The notes under the pieces were generated by a model that was not told the DNA's origin, did not search any database, and was given only the letters and a program-made list of their open reading frames with translations. The position numbers and the translations under genes are program-made. Source: Variovorax sp. J22G73 (GTDB taxonomy: Bacteria > Pseudomonadota > Gammaproteobacteria > Burkholderiales > Burkholderiaceae_C). Taken from it: a DNA stretch of 64,000 nucleotides. This document shows positions 32,828-41,578 of the stretch, piece by piece (within the stretch, counting starts at the first letter, position 1; every line of letters starts with the position of its first letter). The stretch lies in contig NZ_JASZYK010000010.1 of assembly GCF_030317035.1 (NCBI RefSeq), positions 217,578 to 281,577 on the forward strand, in the 5' to 3' direction.

Positions 32828-35203
32828 ATGGACACCGTCATCATCCTGCTCAAGGTCGGGCTCATCCTGTATGCGATCTACAGCTTCATCGTCTACGCCA
32901 CGCGCCGCTCCGGCAACAAGAGCGCGCTGAAGGACTTTCGCGCGCGGCCCGTGCTGCGGCGCATCACCGACGAGGAGAAGTCCGCGCTGCAACCCTTCCT
33001 GATGGGGCAGGGCATCACCATCGAGGACGAGGTGCGCGAACTCGGCGGCGCCTTCCTGCGCCACGGCCTGCAGACGCAGGGCTCGTCCACCGAGCACGAC
33101 ACCATCGGCGAGGTCGACGTGCTGCTGCCGTACGACGCCCTGTCTTACGTCGAGGCGCACAACGAAGCGCTGGTGGTGCTGAGCAAGAAGTGCGCGGTGG
33201 TGATTCGCGTGAACGGCTTCGACCTGCTCGAAGGCCGCCTGCGCGCGCAGCGCCAGCAGGCACAGGACGCGCAATGGAAGCGCGGCGAGGTCGGCGCGCT
33301 GCCCGGGCTGGACGATGTCGCGCCGCAGGCTGCATCGCTCAGCGCGTCGCATGCCGCAACGCTCGCACCGGACGCCGCCGCGCCGGTGCCGGCCGACCCC
33401 GAAGCGCGCTACCGCGGCGGCGAGGTCTACATCCTGAACCAGCGCGCGGAAACGCCCGAGGAAGTCGCGAGCCGCGTGGGGCGCGGCAGCGGCTGGGTGT
33501 CGGCGCTGCTGTGGCTGCTGGCGTTCGCGCTGCTCTGGCTCGCGACCTGGAGCGCGACGCGCGGTGCGCAGCCGTACCTGCTGGGCGCCGGTCTGCTCGC
33601 GGGCTTGTGGGCCGCATGGCTCTTCGTGCGCAGGCCTTCGATGTCGGCGGCGGAGCGCCATCCGCAACAGGTCAACCGCGTGCGCGGCATGCTCAACGAG
33701 ATCGCGGCGGTCAACGTCGACAACGTGTCGATCAAGCGCGTGGGCCTGTTCATCGGCGACAAGCTCAGCCTGCAGCTGCCGCCGCATTGGGCACATGCGC
33801 GCTCGACGCCGTATGGCGTGGTGATCGAGGCCGAGCTGCGCGCCGACGACTGCAGCGCGGTGAGCTTCGGCGACAAGTGGTCGGTGGCCGACGAATGGCG
33901 GCGCTTCAGGCCGGTGTACTGGGGGCGGCACCTGCTGCATCTGCTCGTCGGGCTGCTCGCGCTGGCCGCGTTGGCGCTGTCGCTGCTCGACGGGCGCAAC
34001 GACCCCGTGGGCGACCTGCGCGCCGACCTGGCGCTGGTCGCGCAAACGGTCTTCCACGACGAGGGCCCGGCCTACACCAGCGCCGAACAACTGGCCGGCC
34101 AGCCGCCGAAGTGGGGCAGCCTGGTGAGCGTGAAGGGCGAAGGCCGCTGCGAAATCGACATGAACGGCCACAGCGATGACAACCACACGGTGCCCGTGGT
34201 CGACTGCACCCGGATGCGCTGGAACGGCCAGGCGCCCGTGGTGCCCGAGCTGAAGGTGCCGCAGAGCATCGTGGCGCTCGGGGACCCCGACCTGGTTCGC
34301 GCGTCGGAAAACGGCATTGCCGCCAGCCTGATCGCGATGCTGCGCATGCAGATGGGCCAGGCGGCCGACCCGCTGGCCGCCTACCGCGCGCGCGAGAGCG
34401 TGCCGATGGTCGTGCGCGGCTTCGACCGCACCGTGGCCCTGGTGGACGCGGCCTGCAAGGACAGCGAAGGGCTGCCGCCGGCCGCCTGCCGCCACCTGCA
34501 GCAGGCCATCGTGGACGCGGTGGAGGCGACCGTGGCCAAGGACGGCGCCGACACCCCGGTGCGCACCTGGCCGGTGCTGGCCGCGAGCGCGGCGCCCGAC
34601 AAGGAAAACGCCGACCTGGTGCTCACGCGCAGCCAGCTCGCCAGGCTGCGGGACGCGGTGCGGCAGGCGGTCGACGCGCGGATCGCCGCGAAGGTCGAGG
34701 CGACGCGCCCGGCCATCGTGGCGGCAACGGGCGGCGTGGTGCTGGTGTCCACTTCGGCGATCGGCGTGGCGCCGCGCCGGGCTGGCGATGAAGACACCGC
34801 GGTGGCCACCGACGTTGATGCCGCATCGGCCGAAGCCGACGCGGCGGCAGAGGCCGACAGCAACGACGAAGGCGCAGGCGACAGGTCGTTGCCGGGCCGC
34901 TGGGCCCGCCTGCAGCGCAACGCCGCGCCCGAAGGTGTGAAGCCCTTCGCGCTGGCGGGGCTGGTGACGCTGCGGGACACCGACGACACCGGCGCCGTGC
35001 GCCTGCACATCGACCCGAACCGCGACGCCACGCAGGCCGCGTCCGCCGCCGCGCACACGCTGTGGTGGGTGTTCGCGCTGGCGCTGGTGCTGGCCAACGG
35101 CGTGCTGTTCGCGTTGCGTCTCTCGCAGAGCCTGCGCCGCCGCAACCGGCTGCACGCCGACATCGCGAGCCGGCCGGCGCCGGGCGCGACGGGGCTTTTC
35201 TAA
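32828..35203 (+). CDS. IgaA/UmoB-family inner-membrane protein
   Basis: The 791-residue product matches the IgaA/UmoB family in architecture: a membrane helix at residues 4-24, a pair at about 221-268, another at about 367-387 and a last one near 744-766. Cytoplasmic loops contain DVLLPYDALSYVEAHNEALVV and VIRVNGFDLLEG. The periplasmic region between helices 4 and 5 holds four cysteines (C441, C460, C543, C554) spaced as in Salmonella IgaA, where IgaA restrains the RcsC-RcsD-RcsB envelope-stress phosphorelay. An acidic insertion (about 655-690) is extra. The ATG at 32828 puts helix 1 at the N-terminus. No rcs genes are in the window, so the partner is unknown. Confidence 0.85.
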   Translation: MDTVIILLKVGLILYAIYSFIVYATRRSGNKSALKDFRARPVLRRITDEEKSALQPFLMGQGITIEDEVRELGGAFLRHGLQTQGSSTEHDTIGEVDVLLPYDALSYVEAHNEALVVLSKKCAVVIRVNGFDLLEGRLRAQRQQAQDAQWKRGEVGALPGLDDVAPQAASLSASHAATLAPDAAAPVPADPEARYRGGEVYILNQRAETPEEVASRVGRGSGWVSALLWLLAFALLWLATWSATRGAQPYLLGAGLLAGLWAAWLFVRRPSMSAAERHPQQVNRVRGMLNEIAAVNVDNVSIKRVGLFIGDKLSLQLPPHWAHARSTPYGVVIEAELRADDCSAVSFGDKWSVADEWRRFRPVYWGRHLLHLLVGLLALAALALSLLDGRNDPVGDLRADLALVAQTVFHDEGPAYTSAEQLAGQPPKWGSLVSVKGEGRCEIDMNGHSDDNHTVPVVDCTRMRWNGQAPVVPELKVPQSIVALGDPDLVRASENGIAASLIAMLRMQMGQAADPLAAYRARESVPMVVRGFDRTVALVDAACKDSEGLPPAACRHLQQAIVDAVEATVAKDGADTPVRTWPVLAASAAPDKENADLVLTRSQLARLRDAVRQAVDARIAAKVEATRPAIVAATGGVVLVSTSAIGVAPRRAGDEDTAVATDVDAASAEADAAAEADSNDEGAGDRSLPGRWARLQRNAAPEGVKPFALAGLVTLRDTDDTGAVRLHIDPNRDATQAASAAAHTLWWVFALALVLANGVLFALRLSQSLRRRNRLHADIASRPAPGATGLF

Positions 35204-35409
35204 GTCGTCCGACAGGCCTTTGCGGACACGGGGAATACCCGGGCGCCGCGACTTTTGCTCCTATCATGGTTGCGCCAGCGGCAGCCATCTGCGGCTGGCC
35301 GGAGCCCCCGAAACGCACAACGACACCCAGGGCCTGCATGCCGCGCATGGCTTGAAGAGGGCCCCGGGACCCTCATCTGGGTGGCAGGTTTCCCCACGGA
35401 GAATTCAAC

Positions 35410-36285
35410 TTGAAACGTATCCTTCTGTTCGTCCTGACCAACGTGATGGTGGTCGCCGTGCTGGGCGTGGTCGCCAGCCTGCTGGGCGTCAACCGCTTCC
35501 TGACGGCCAACGGGCTGAACCTGGGCGCGCTGCTCGGCTTCGCGCTGGTGATGGGCTTCGGCGGCGCGATCATCTCGCTGCTCATCAGCAAGCCGATGGC
35601 CAAGTGGACCAGCGGCCTGCACATGATCGACAACCCCCAGACGCCCGACGAGGCCTGGATCGTCGGCACCGTGCGCAAGTTCGCCGACAAGGCCGGCATC
35701 GGCATGCCCGAGGTCGGCATCTTCGAGGGCGAGCCCAACGCCTTCGCGACCGGCGCGTTCAAGAATTCGTCGCTGGTGGCGGTGTCCACCGGGCTGCTGC
35801 AGAACATGACGCGCGAAGAGGTCGAGGCCGTCATCGGCCACGAGGTGGCCCACATCGCCAACGGCGACATGGTGACCATGACGCTCATCCAGGGCGTGAT
35901 GAACACCTTCGTGGTGTTCCTGTCGCGCGTGATCGGCTATGCGGTCGACAGCTTCCTGCGCCGCGGCGACGACCGCTCGTCGGGCCCGGGCATCGGCTAC
36001 TACGTGAGCACCATCGTGCTGGACATCGTGCTCGGCTTCGCCGCCGCGATGGTGGTGGCCTGGTTCTCGCGCCACCGCGAGTTCCGCGCCGACGCCGGCG
36101 CCGCCGCGCTCATGGGCCAGAAGCAGCCGATGATCAATGCGCTGGCGCGCCTGGGCGGCCTGCCGGCCGGCGAGCTGCCGAAGGCGGTGGAGGCCATGGG
36201 CATCACGGGCAAGATGGGCCAGCTGTTCGCGACCCACCCGCCCATCGAGGAACGCATCGCGGCGCTGCAGAACGCGCAACGCTGA
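35410..36285 (+). CDS. htpX: Membrane zinc metalloprotease HtpX
   Basis: The 291-residue HtpX has two N-terminal helices (about residues 4-24 and 38-58), the zinc motif GHEVAHIANGDM (HExxH near residue 143) and two later helices flanking it, with the third ligand in the HREFRADAGAAALMG region. It degrades misfolded inner-membrane proteins and is normally stress-induced. The start is TTG, chosen from the GGAGA site upstream and the family N-terminus KRILLFVLTNVMVV. It follows the IgaA-like gene by about 206 bases, which suggests its own promoter, and is closed by a strong terminator. Confidence 0.96.
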   Translation: MKRILLFVLTNVMVVAVLGVVASLLGVNRFLTANGLNLGALLGFALVMGFGGAIISLLISKPMAKWTSGLHMIDNPQTPDEAWIVGTVRKFADKAGIGMPEVGIFEGEPNAFATGAFKNSSLVAVSTGLLQNMTREEVEAVIGHEVAHIANGDMVTMTLIQGVMNTFVVFLSRVIGYAVDSFLRRGDDRSSGPGIGYYVSTIVLDIVLGFAAAMVVAWFSRHREFRADAGAAALMGQKQPMINALARLGGLPAGELPKAVEAMGITGKMGQLFATHPPIEERIAALQNAQR

Positions 36286-36318
36286 CACGGCAGGCCGCGG
36301 CGGTTCCGCGGCGCCATG

Positions 36319-36352
36319 AAAAAAGCCGCCACATCGCTGTGGCGGCTTTTTT
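36319..36352. terminator. Bidirectional rho-independent terminator
   Basis: A perfect 9-base-pair stem (GCCGCCACA / TGTGGCGGC) with loop TCGC is flanked by six As on the left and six Ts on the right. It can therefore end both the htpX transcript (plus strand) and the proQ-like transcript (minus strand) converging on it. Confidence 0.93.
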
Positions 36353-36366
36353 CGTTTGCGGCGTGC

Positions 36367-37515
36367 TCAGTTCGCGGCGGGAGTGTCGGGCGTTGTTGCT
36401 GCTTCGGGCGTTGCCGCTGCTTCGGGCGATGCAGGCGTTTCGGCGGCTGCCGTGGGCGCTTGCTCGGGTGCTGCCTGCGCTTCGGTTGCATCGGTCGCTT
36501 CAACGGCCTGCGTCTCGGCAGGCGTTGCGTCGGCTTCCGGTGCAGGTGTCGATGCAGGCGCCGGCGCCTCGCGGTCCTTGCGCGCGCGTTGCAGCGTGCG
36601 CGTCACGTCGCCGTGCTTCATGCCGTACATGTCGGCGAACTCCTGCTCGCTGCGGCCGCTGGCCTCGAAGGCGCGCAGCAGCGCTTCGCGCTTGGCGGCC
36701 TGCTGGGCGAGTTCGGCCAGGGCTTCGTCGACCACGGCGTTGTTGTTCTCGTCGCGCGAACGCACCAGCACCGCATAGGCTTCGCGGTCCAGGCCGGAGG
36801 CCTCGACGGCCTTGGCGATGCGCGCGACCAGTTGCGGGCGCAGGTCTTCGCCGTTGGCGCGCTGCAGGCGGCGGCGGTGCAGCTCCAGGATGGCGTGGTG
36901 CACATGCTCGGGCGCGACCGGGTCGAGCGCGTTGCCGTCGAGGTCGTGGCGCGCCAGGCCGGCGGCCACGGCTTCCAAGTAGCGCGTGGAGCGCGCGTGC
37001 TGGCCCATGGCGATCTTCAGGTCTTCGGCCTTGAAGTCTTCGGGATGGCGCGCGAGCAATTCCTCGTACACGCCGAGCTTCAGCGGCAGGAAGCGCGCGC
37101 CGAACAGCTGCGGGTACAGCTCGAACAGGCGCTCGAGCGCCGGGCTGACCTTGCGCGGCGTGCGCTGGGGTTGCGCCTGGGCCTGATCGCGGCCCTGGCC
37201 TTGGCCTTGAGCCTGGCGTTGCTGGCCCTGCGGCTGGCCTTCACCCTGCCGGCGCGGCTGTTGCTGCCGTTGCGGGCGCTGGTTGCCGCCGCCCTGGTTG
37301 TTCTGGCGGGGCGGGCGAGGTCCGCGCGATTCGCGGGGTTCACGGGGTTCACGGGGTTCACGCGCCTGCTGCGCGGGAGCGCCCGCGTCGGCGGTCGCGC
37401 CCGTGCCGGCATCGGGGCCGGCCTGCAGCTGCTTCAGCTGATCGGCCATGTCCAGTTGCTGGCGCCGGGGCGGGCGCGCGTTCGTCTTCGGGGTGGCGGT
37501 GGAAGCGTCGGTCAT
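36367..37515 (-). CDS. proQ: ProQ/FinO-family RNA-binding protein
   Basis: The 382-residue protein has a central ProQ/FinO domain (residues about 122-235: ALERLFELYPQLFGARFLPLKLGVYEELL, QHARSTRYLEAVAAG, RHDLDGN, VAPEHVHHAILELH). This RNA-chaperone fold binds structured 3' ends and small RNAs. It is flanked by a long low-complexity N-terminal arm rich in Arg, Gln, Pro and Gly (residues about 20-120) and an acidic Ala/Pro/Glu/Thr tail, both probably disordered. A conserved-looking helical stretch (LVRSRDENNNAVVDEAL) follows the core. The ATG at 37515 is the first credible start. The protein is larger than E. coli ProQ (232 residues). Confidence 0.88.
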   Translation of the reverse strand: MTDASTATPKTNARPPRRQQLDMADQLKQLQAGPDAGTGATADAGAPAQQAREPREPREPRESRGPRPPRQNNQGGGNQRPQRQQQPRRQGEGQPQGQQRQAQGQGQGRDQAQAQPQRTPRKVSPALERLFELYPQLFGARFLPLKLGVYEELLARHPEDFKAEDLKIAMGQHARSTRYLEAVAAGLARHDLDGNALDPVAPEHVHHAILELHRRRLQRANGEDLRPQLVARIAKAVEASGLDREAYAVLVRSRDENNNAVVDEALAELAQQAAKREALLRAFEASGRSEQEFADMYGMKHGDVTRTLQRARKDREAPAPASTPAPEADATPAETQAVEATDATEAQAAPEQAPTAAAETPASPEAAATPEAATTPDTPAAN

Positions 37516-37580
37516 GCGGGGGGCGCGGCAAGGGGCGCGATGAATGAAGGAGGAAAGAAATGAAGTCCGGTGGCGCGCCT

Positions 37581-38204
37581 TCAGCGCGGCCGGAACATCT
37601 TGAAGAGATTGTCGGGGCTGACTTCGAAATAGTCTGCAGGGCCGCCGCCACGCAATATCGGCTGCGCCGCGGCGGTGTCGTAGATGCCGTCTTTCAGCAG
37701 GTGGCGGGCAATGTGCACGCCCACCACTTCGCCCAGCACCAGCCAGGTGGGCACGGGCACGCCGTTGACGCCCTCGAGCTGCACGATCTGCGTGAGCCTG
37801 CATTCGAAGGACACGGGGCTCTCGGCCACGCGCGGCACCGCGATGGTCTTCGAGGCGGCGGTGGTGAGCCCCGCCAGCTCGAACTCGTTCACCTCGGGCG
37901 GCACGGCCGCGCACGAGCGGTTCATCTGCTCGGCCAGCGGCCGGGTCGCCAGGTTCCAGCCGAACTCGCGCGTCTGGCGGATGTTGTGCAGGCTGTCCTT
38001 GGCGCCGATGCTCGCGAAGCCGACGATGGGCGGCGTGTAGTTGAAGGCGTTGAAGAAGCTGTACGGCGCCAGGTTGAGCACGCCGTTCGCGTCCTGCGAC
38101 GAGATCCAGCCGATGGGGCGCGGCCCGACCATCGCGTTGAACGGGTCATGCGGCAGGCCGTGGCCGTGGGCGGGTTCGTAGAAGTGAAAGTCGGTGTTCG
38201 CCAT
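37581..38204 (-). CDS. Flavin reductase-like FMN-binding protein
   Basis: The 207-residue protein belongs to the flavin-reductase-like split-barrel family. Features are NAMVGPRPIGWISSQDANGVLNLAPYSFFNAFNYTPP (residues about 24-60), KDSLHNIRQTREFGWNLAT and the late WLVLGEVVGVHI. Members bind FMN and supply reduced flavin or act as stand-alone reductases. It lies just upstream of the ProQ-like gene on the same strand (65-base gap). No partner monooxygenase is nearby. Confidence 0.88.
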   Translation of the reverse strand: MANTDFHFYEPAHGHGLPHDPFNAMVGPRPIGWISSQDANGVLNLAPYSFFNAFNYTPPIVGFASIGAKDSLHNIRQTREFGWNLATRPLAEQMNRSCAAVPPEVNEFELAGLTTAASKTIAVPRVAESPVSFECRLTQIVQLEGVNGVPVPTWLVLGEVVGVHIARHLLKDGIYDTAAAQPILRGGGPADYFEVSPDNLFKMFRPR

Positions 38205-38228
38205 CGTTGTTCTCCGGGGCTCTGGGGC

Positions 38229-38804
38229 TCAGTGGCCGAGGGCCGAAGGGTGGGCCGATCGGGCGGCTTGCCGCCCGATCAGCAGCCGGAACGGCAGCAG
38301 CATCAGCACGCCCACGGCCAGCTTCACCGCGAGGTCGCCCAGCGCCCAGGTGAGCCACGGGCCCTCGGTGCCCGCGAAGGCGATGCCCCAGAACACGATG
38401 CTGTCGAGCACCGCGGCAATCACCGTGGCGACCAGCGGCGCGCGCCACCAGAGGCCGCGGCGCAGCCGGTCGAACACGCCGATGTCGAGCAGCTGCGAGG
38501 CGATGAAGGCCAGCCCCGAGGCCGCCGCGATGCGTGCCGGCGCCAGCAGCAGCGACACGCCCACGGCCACCGCAAAGCCCACCCACGCCACGCGCCGCGC
38601 CATGCCGGGGCCGAAGCGCCGGTTGACCAGGTCACTCACCAGGTAGGCCACCGGGTAGGTGAAGGCGCCCCAGGTGAGCCAGTCGTTGAGCGCGAACTGC
38701 ACCAGGATGTTGGAGGCCAGCACCACCGCGGCCATGGCCAGCGTGGCGGCGATGAAATGGCCGAGCGTGGGGCGCTCGAAGCGCAGGGCGTGCATGGCCG
38801 GCAT
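38229..38804 (-). CDS. Queuosine precursor transporter (YhhQ/VUT family)
   Basis: The 191-residue membrane protein has about six hydrophobic helices and the VUT/YhhQ pattern: FTYPVAYLVSDLVNRRFGPGMARR (residues about 46-70), ASGLAFIASQLLDIGVFDRLRR and ATVIAAVLDSIVFWGIAF. YhhQ imports the 7-deazaguanine precursors preQ0/preQ1 for tRNA queuosine. The start ATG at 38804 shares one base with the stop of the FAD-dehydrogenase gene (TGATG), indicating coupled translation. A second Met at 38795 is possible. Confidence 0.88.
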   Translation of the reverse strand: MPAMHALRFERPTLGHFIAATLAMAAVVLASNILVQFALNDWLTWGAFTYPVAYLVSDLVNRRFGPGMARRVAWVGFAVAVGVSLLLAPARIAAASGLAFIASQLLDIGVFDRLRRGLWWRAPLVATVIAAVLDSIVFWGIAFAGTEGPWLTWALGDLAVKLAVGVLMLLPFRLLIGRQAARSAHPSALGH

Positions 38805-40483
38805 CAGATGCTCGCGGTGCGTTCGCGTTCGGACGCGGCCAGCACCGCGTGCGCCACGGCCTCTGCCACCTTGATGCCGTCCACGCCGGCCGACAGGATG
38901 CCGCCCGCGTAGCTGGCGCCTTCGCCGGCCGGGTACAGCCCGCGCACGTTGAGGCTCTGGAAGTCGTCGCCGCGCGTGATGCGGATCGGCGAAGACGTGC
39001 GCGTTTCCACGCCGGTGAGCACCGCGTCGTGCGTGTCGAAGCCCTTGATCTTGCGGCCGAAGGCGGGAAAGGCCTCGCGCATGGCCTCGATGGCGTAGGC
39101 CGGCAGCGCCTGGTGCAGGTCGGTCGGCGTCACGCCGGGCTTGTACGACGGGGTCACGCTGCCGAGCGCGGTGGAAGGCTTGCCCGCCACGAAGTCGCCC
39201 ACCAGCTGGCCGGGCGCATGGTAGTTGCTGCCGCCGAGCACGTAGGCGTTGCTTTCGAGTTCGCGCTGCAAGGCGATGCCGGCCAGGGCGTCGCCCGGTG
39301 CATCGGCGGCCCAGCCCGGGAAGTCCTTCGGGTCGATGCCCACCACGATGCCCGCGTTGGCGTTGCGCTCGTTGCGCGAGTACTGGCTCATGCCGTTGGT
39401 GACCACGCGGCCCGGCTCGCTGGTGGCCGCGACCACGGTGCCGCCGGGACACATGCAGAAGCTGTACACCGAGCGGCCATTGCTCGCGTGGTGCACCAGC
39501 TTGTAGTCGGCCGCGCCCAGCAGCGGGTGGCCCGCATGGCGGCCCCAGCGCGCGCGGTCGATGAGGCCCTGTGGGTGCTCGACGCGAAAGCCGATGGAGA
39601 AGGGCTTGGCCTCGATGTGCACGCCGCGCGCATGCAGCATTTCGAAGGTGTCGCGCGAGCTGTGGCCCAGCGCCATCACCACGTGGTCGGCGCGCAGCTC
39701 GCTGCTGCGGCCCGTGGCCTGGTCGAGCACCGTGAGGCCGCGCAAATGCTTGCCGTTGGGGCCGTCTTCGATGTGCACGTCGGTCACGCGCTGCTCGAAG
39801 CGAATCTCGCCGCCCAGCGCCACGATCTGCTCGCGGATGTTCTCCACGACCTTCACCAGCTTGAAGGTGCCGATGTGCGGATGTGCGACGTACAAAATTT
39901 CAGGTGGCGCGCCGGCCTTGACGAACTCTTCCATCACCTTGCGGCCGAGGAAGCGCGGGTCCTTGATCTGGCTGTACAGCTTGCCGTCCGAGAAGGTGCC
40001 GGCGCCGCCTTCGCCGAACTGCACGTTCGACTCGGGGTTGAGCGTGCTCTTGCGCCACAGGCCCCAGGTGTCGCGGGTGCGCTGGCGCACGGTCTTGCCG
40101 CGTTCGAGCACGATGGGCCTGAAGCCCATCTTCGCGAGCATCAGCGCCGCGAAGATGCCGCACGGGCCGAAGCCGATGACCACCGGCCGCGCCGTGCCCT
40201 CGGGCGCATCGGCGGGCGGCGTGTAGCGCATGTCGGGCGCGTTCTGGATGTGCGGGTGGCCGGCGTGCTTCGCGAGCAGGGCGGCCTCCAGCGTTGCATC
40301 GGCCAGCGCCACGTCGCAGATGTAGACCGTGAGCAGGTCGACCTTGCGCGCGTCGAAGCTGCGCTTGTAGACGGTGTGGGAGGCGATCGCTTCGGGCGGG
40401 ACGCCGAGCGTCCTGGCGATCAGTGCGGCCAGCGCGTCGGGCGCGTGGTCGAGCGGGAGTTTGAGTTCGGAGATTCTCAGCAT
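38804..40483 (-). CDS. FAD-dependent dehydrogenase (NAD(P)/FAD oxidoreductase, YdhS/COG2509-like)
   Basis: The 559-residue flavoprotein has an N-terminal alpha/beta domain (MLRISELKLPLDH, YKRSFDARK) followed by an FAD Rossmann motif VVIGFGPCGIFAALMLAKMG near residue 100. Further features are the STLNPESNVQFGEGGAGTFSDGKL block, an internal VMALGHSSRDTFEML segment and a C-terminal GLYPAGEGASYAGGILSAGVDG FAD motif. This is the layout of the uncharacterised FAD dehydrogenase group COG2509. The ATG at 40483 fits the family N-terminus; an upstream Met at 40513 is possible. The substrate is unknown. It is coupled to the queuosine transporter gene, which may be coincidental. Confidence 0.87.
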   Translation of the reverse strand: MLRISELKLPLDHAPDALAALIARTLGVPPEAIASHTVYKRSFDARKVDLLTVYICDVALADATLEAALLAKHAGHPHIQNAPDMRYTPPADAPEGTARPVVIGFGPCGIFAALMLAKMGFRPIVLERGKTVRQRTRDTWGLWRKSTLNPESNVQFGEGGAGTFSDGKLYSQIKDPRFLGRKVMEEFVKAGAPPEILYVAHPHIGTFKLVKVVENIREQIVALGGEIRFEQRVTDVHIEDGPNGKHLRGLTVLDQATGRSSELRADHVVMALGHSSRDTFEMLHARGVHIEAKPFSIGFRVEHPQGLIDRARWGRHAGHPLLGAADYKLVHHASNGRSVYSFCMCPGGTVVAATSEPGRVVTNGMSQYSRNERNANAGIVVGIDPKDFPGWAADAPGDALAGIALQRELESNAYVLGGSNYHAPGQLVGDFVAGKPSTALGSVTPSYKPGVTPTDLHQALPAYAIEAMREAFPAFGRKIKGFDTHDAVLTGVETRTSSPIRITRGDDFQSLNVRGLYPAGEGASYAGGILSAGVDGIKVAEAVAHAVLAASERERTASI

Positions 40484-40584
40484 GGGGAGCGGCGTAGGGC
40501 TTGTGGTTATCAAGCAGGCCGGGCATTTTAAGCGCCGAAGGCGCTATGAAAGCGATAGCTGTGGGAAGCCCCTGTAACGGGCTG

Positions 40585-41505
40585 TCAGGCCGGCAGGAAG
40601 CCTTCGACCGAAAGATAGCGCTCGCCGGTGTCGTAGTTGAAGCCCAGCACCACCGCGTCGGGTGCCAGCGAAGGGAGCTTCTGCGCGATGGCCGCGAGCG
40701 TGGCGCCCGAAGAGATGCCCACCAGCATGCCTTCTTCCTGCGCGCAGCGGCGCGCCATTTCGCGCGCCGGCTCGGCATCGACCTGCAGCACGCCGTCGAG
40801 CAGCGAGGTGTCGAGGTTCTTCGGAATGAAGCCCGCGCCAATGCCCTGGATGGGGTGCGGTGCCGGCGCGCCGCCGGAGATCACGGGCGAGGCCACCGGC
40901 TCCACCGCGAACACCTGCAGCCTGGGCCACTTCTTCTTCAGCACCCGCGCCACGCCGGTGATGTGGCCGCCCGTGCCCACGCCGGTGATGAGCACGTCGA
41001 TGCCGTCGGGGAAGTCGGCCGCGATCTCCTCGGCCGTGGTGCGCACGTGCACCTCGACGTTGGCGGGGTTGTTGAACTGCTGCGGCATCCACGCGCCGGG
41101 CGTGCCGGCCACGATTTCCTCGGCGCGGGCGATGGAGCCCTTCATGCCGTTGGCGCGCGGCGTCAGGTCGAAGGTGGCGCCGTAGGCCAGCATGAGGCGG
41201 CGGCGTTCGATGGACATGCTGTCGGGCATCACCAGGATCAGCTTGTAGCCCTTCACCGCCGCCACCATCGCCAGGCCGATGCCGGTGTTGCCCGAGGTGG
41301 GCTCCACGATGGTGCCGCCGGGCTTCAGCGCGCCGCTCTTCTCGGCGTCTTCCACCATCGACAGCGCGATGCGGTCCTTGATGGAGCCGCCGGGGTTGGC
41401 GCGCTCGGACTTGATCCACACCTGCTGCTTCGCATTGCCGAACAGCCGGTTGATGCGGATGTGCGGCGTGTTGCCGATGGTCTGGAGGATGTTCTGGGCC
41501 TTCAT
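40585..41505 (-). CDS. cysK: Cysteine synthase (O-acetylserine sulfhydrylase)
   Basis: The 306-residue PLP enzyme makes cysteine from O-acetylserine and sulfide. The catalytic lysine is in NPGGSIKDRIAL near residue 44, the asparagine and phosphate loop in VEPTSGNTGIGLAMVA near 70 and the glycine-rich PLP phosphate site in TGVGTGGHITGVARVLK near 175. The late GISSGATLAA is also typical. An AAGGAG site precedes the ATG. The sequence fits CysK rather than CysM or cystathionine synthase, though assignment between them by eye is not absolute. Confidence 0.93.
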   Translation of the reverse strand: MKAQNILQTIGNTPHIRINRLFGNAKQQVWIKSERANPGGSIKDRIALSMVEDAEKSGALKPGGTIVEPTSGNTGIGLAMVAAVKGYKLILVMPDSMSIERRRLMLAYGATFDLTPRANGMKGSIARAEEIVAGTPGAWMPQQFNNPANVEVHVRTTAEEIAADFPDGIDVLITGVGTGGHITGVARVLKKKWPRLQVFAVEPVASPVISGGAPAPHPIQGIGAGFIPKNLDTSLLDGVLQVDAEPAREMARRCAQEEGMLVGISSGATLAAIAQKLPSLAPDAVVLGFNYDTGERYLSVEGFLPA

Positions 41506-41578
41506 GGGTGCAATCTCCTTGTGTCGATGCGTTGTGTCAGACGGACAGCGCGCATTGTGAGACCAGCCCGCGACGCTT

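Noticed and set aside
40484..40584. Possible riboswitch or attenuator between the FAD dehydrogenase and cysK
   Set aside because: No convincing aptamer or terminator/antiterminator pair was found, and the gap lies at the 3' side of cysK rather than upstream of it.
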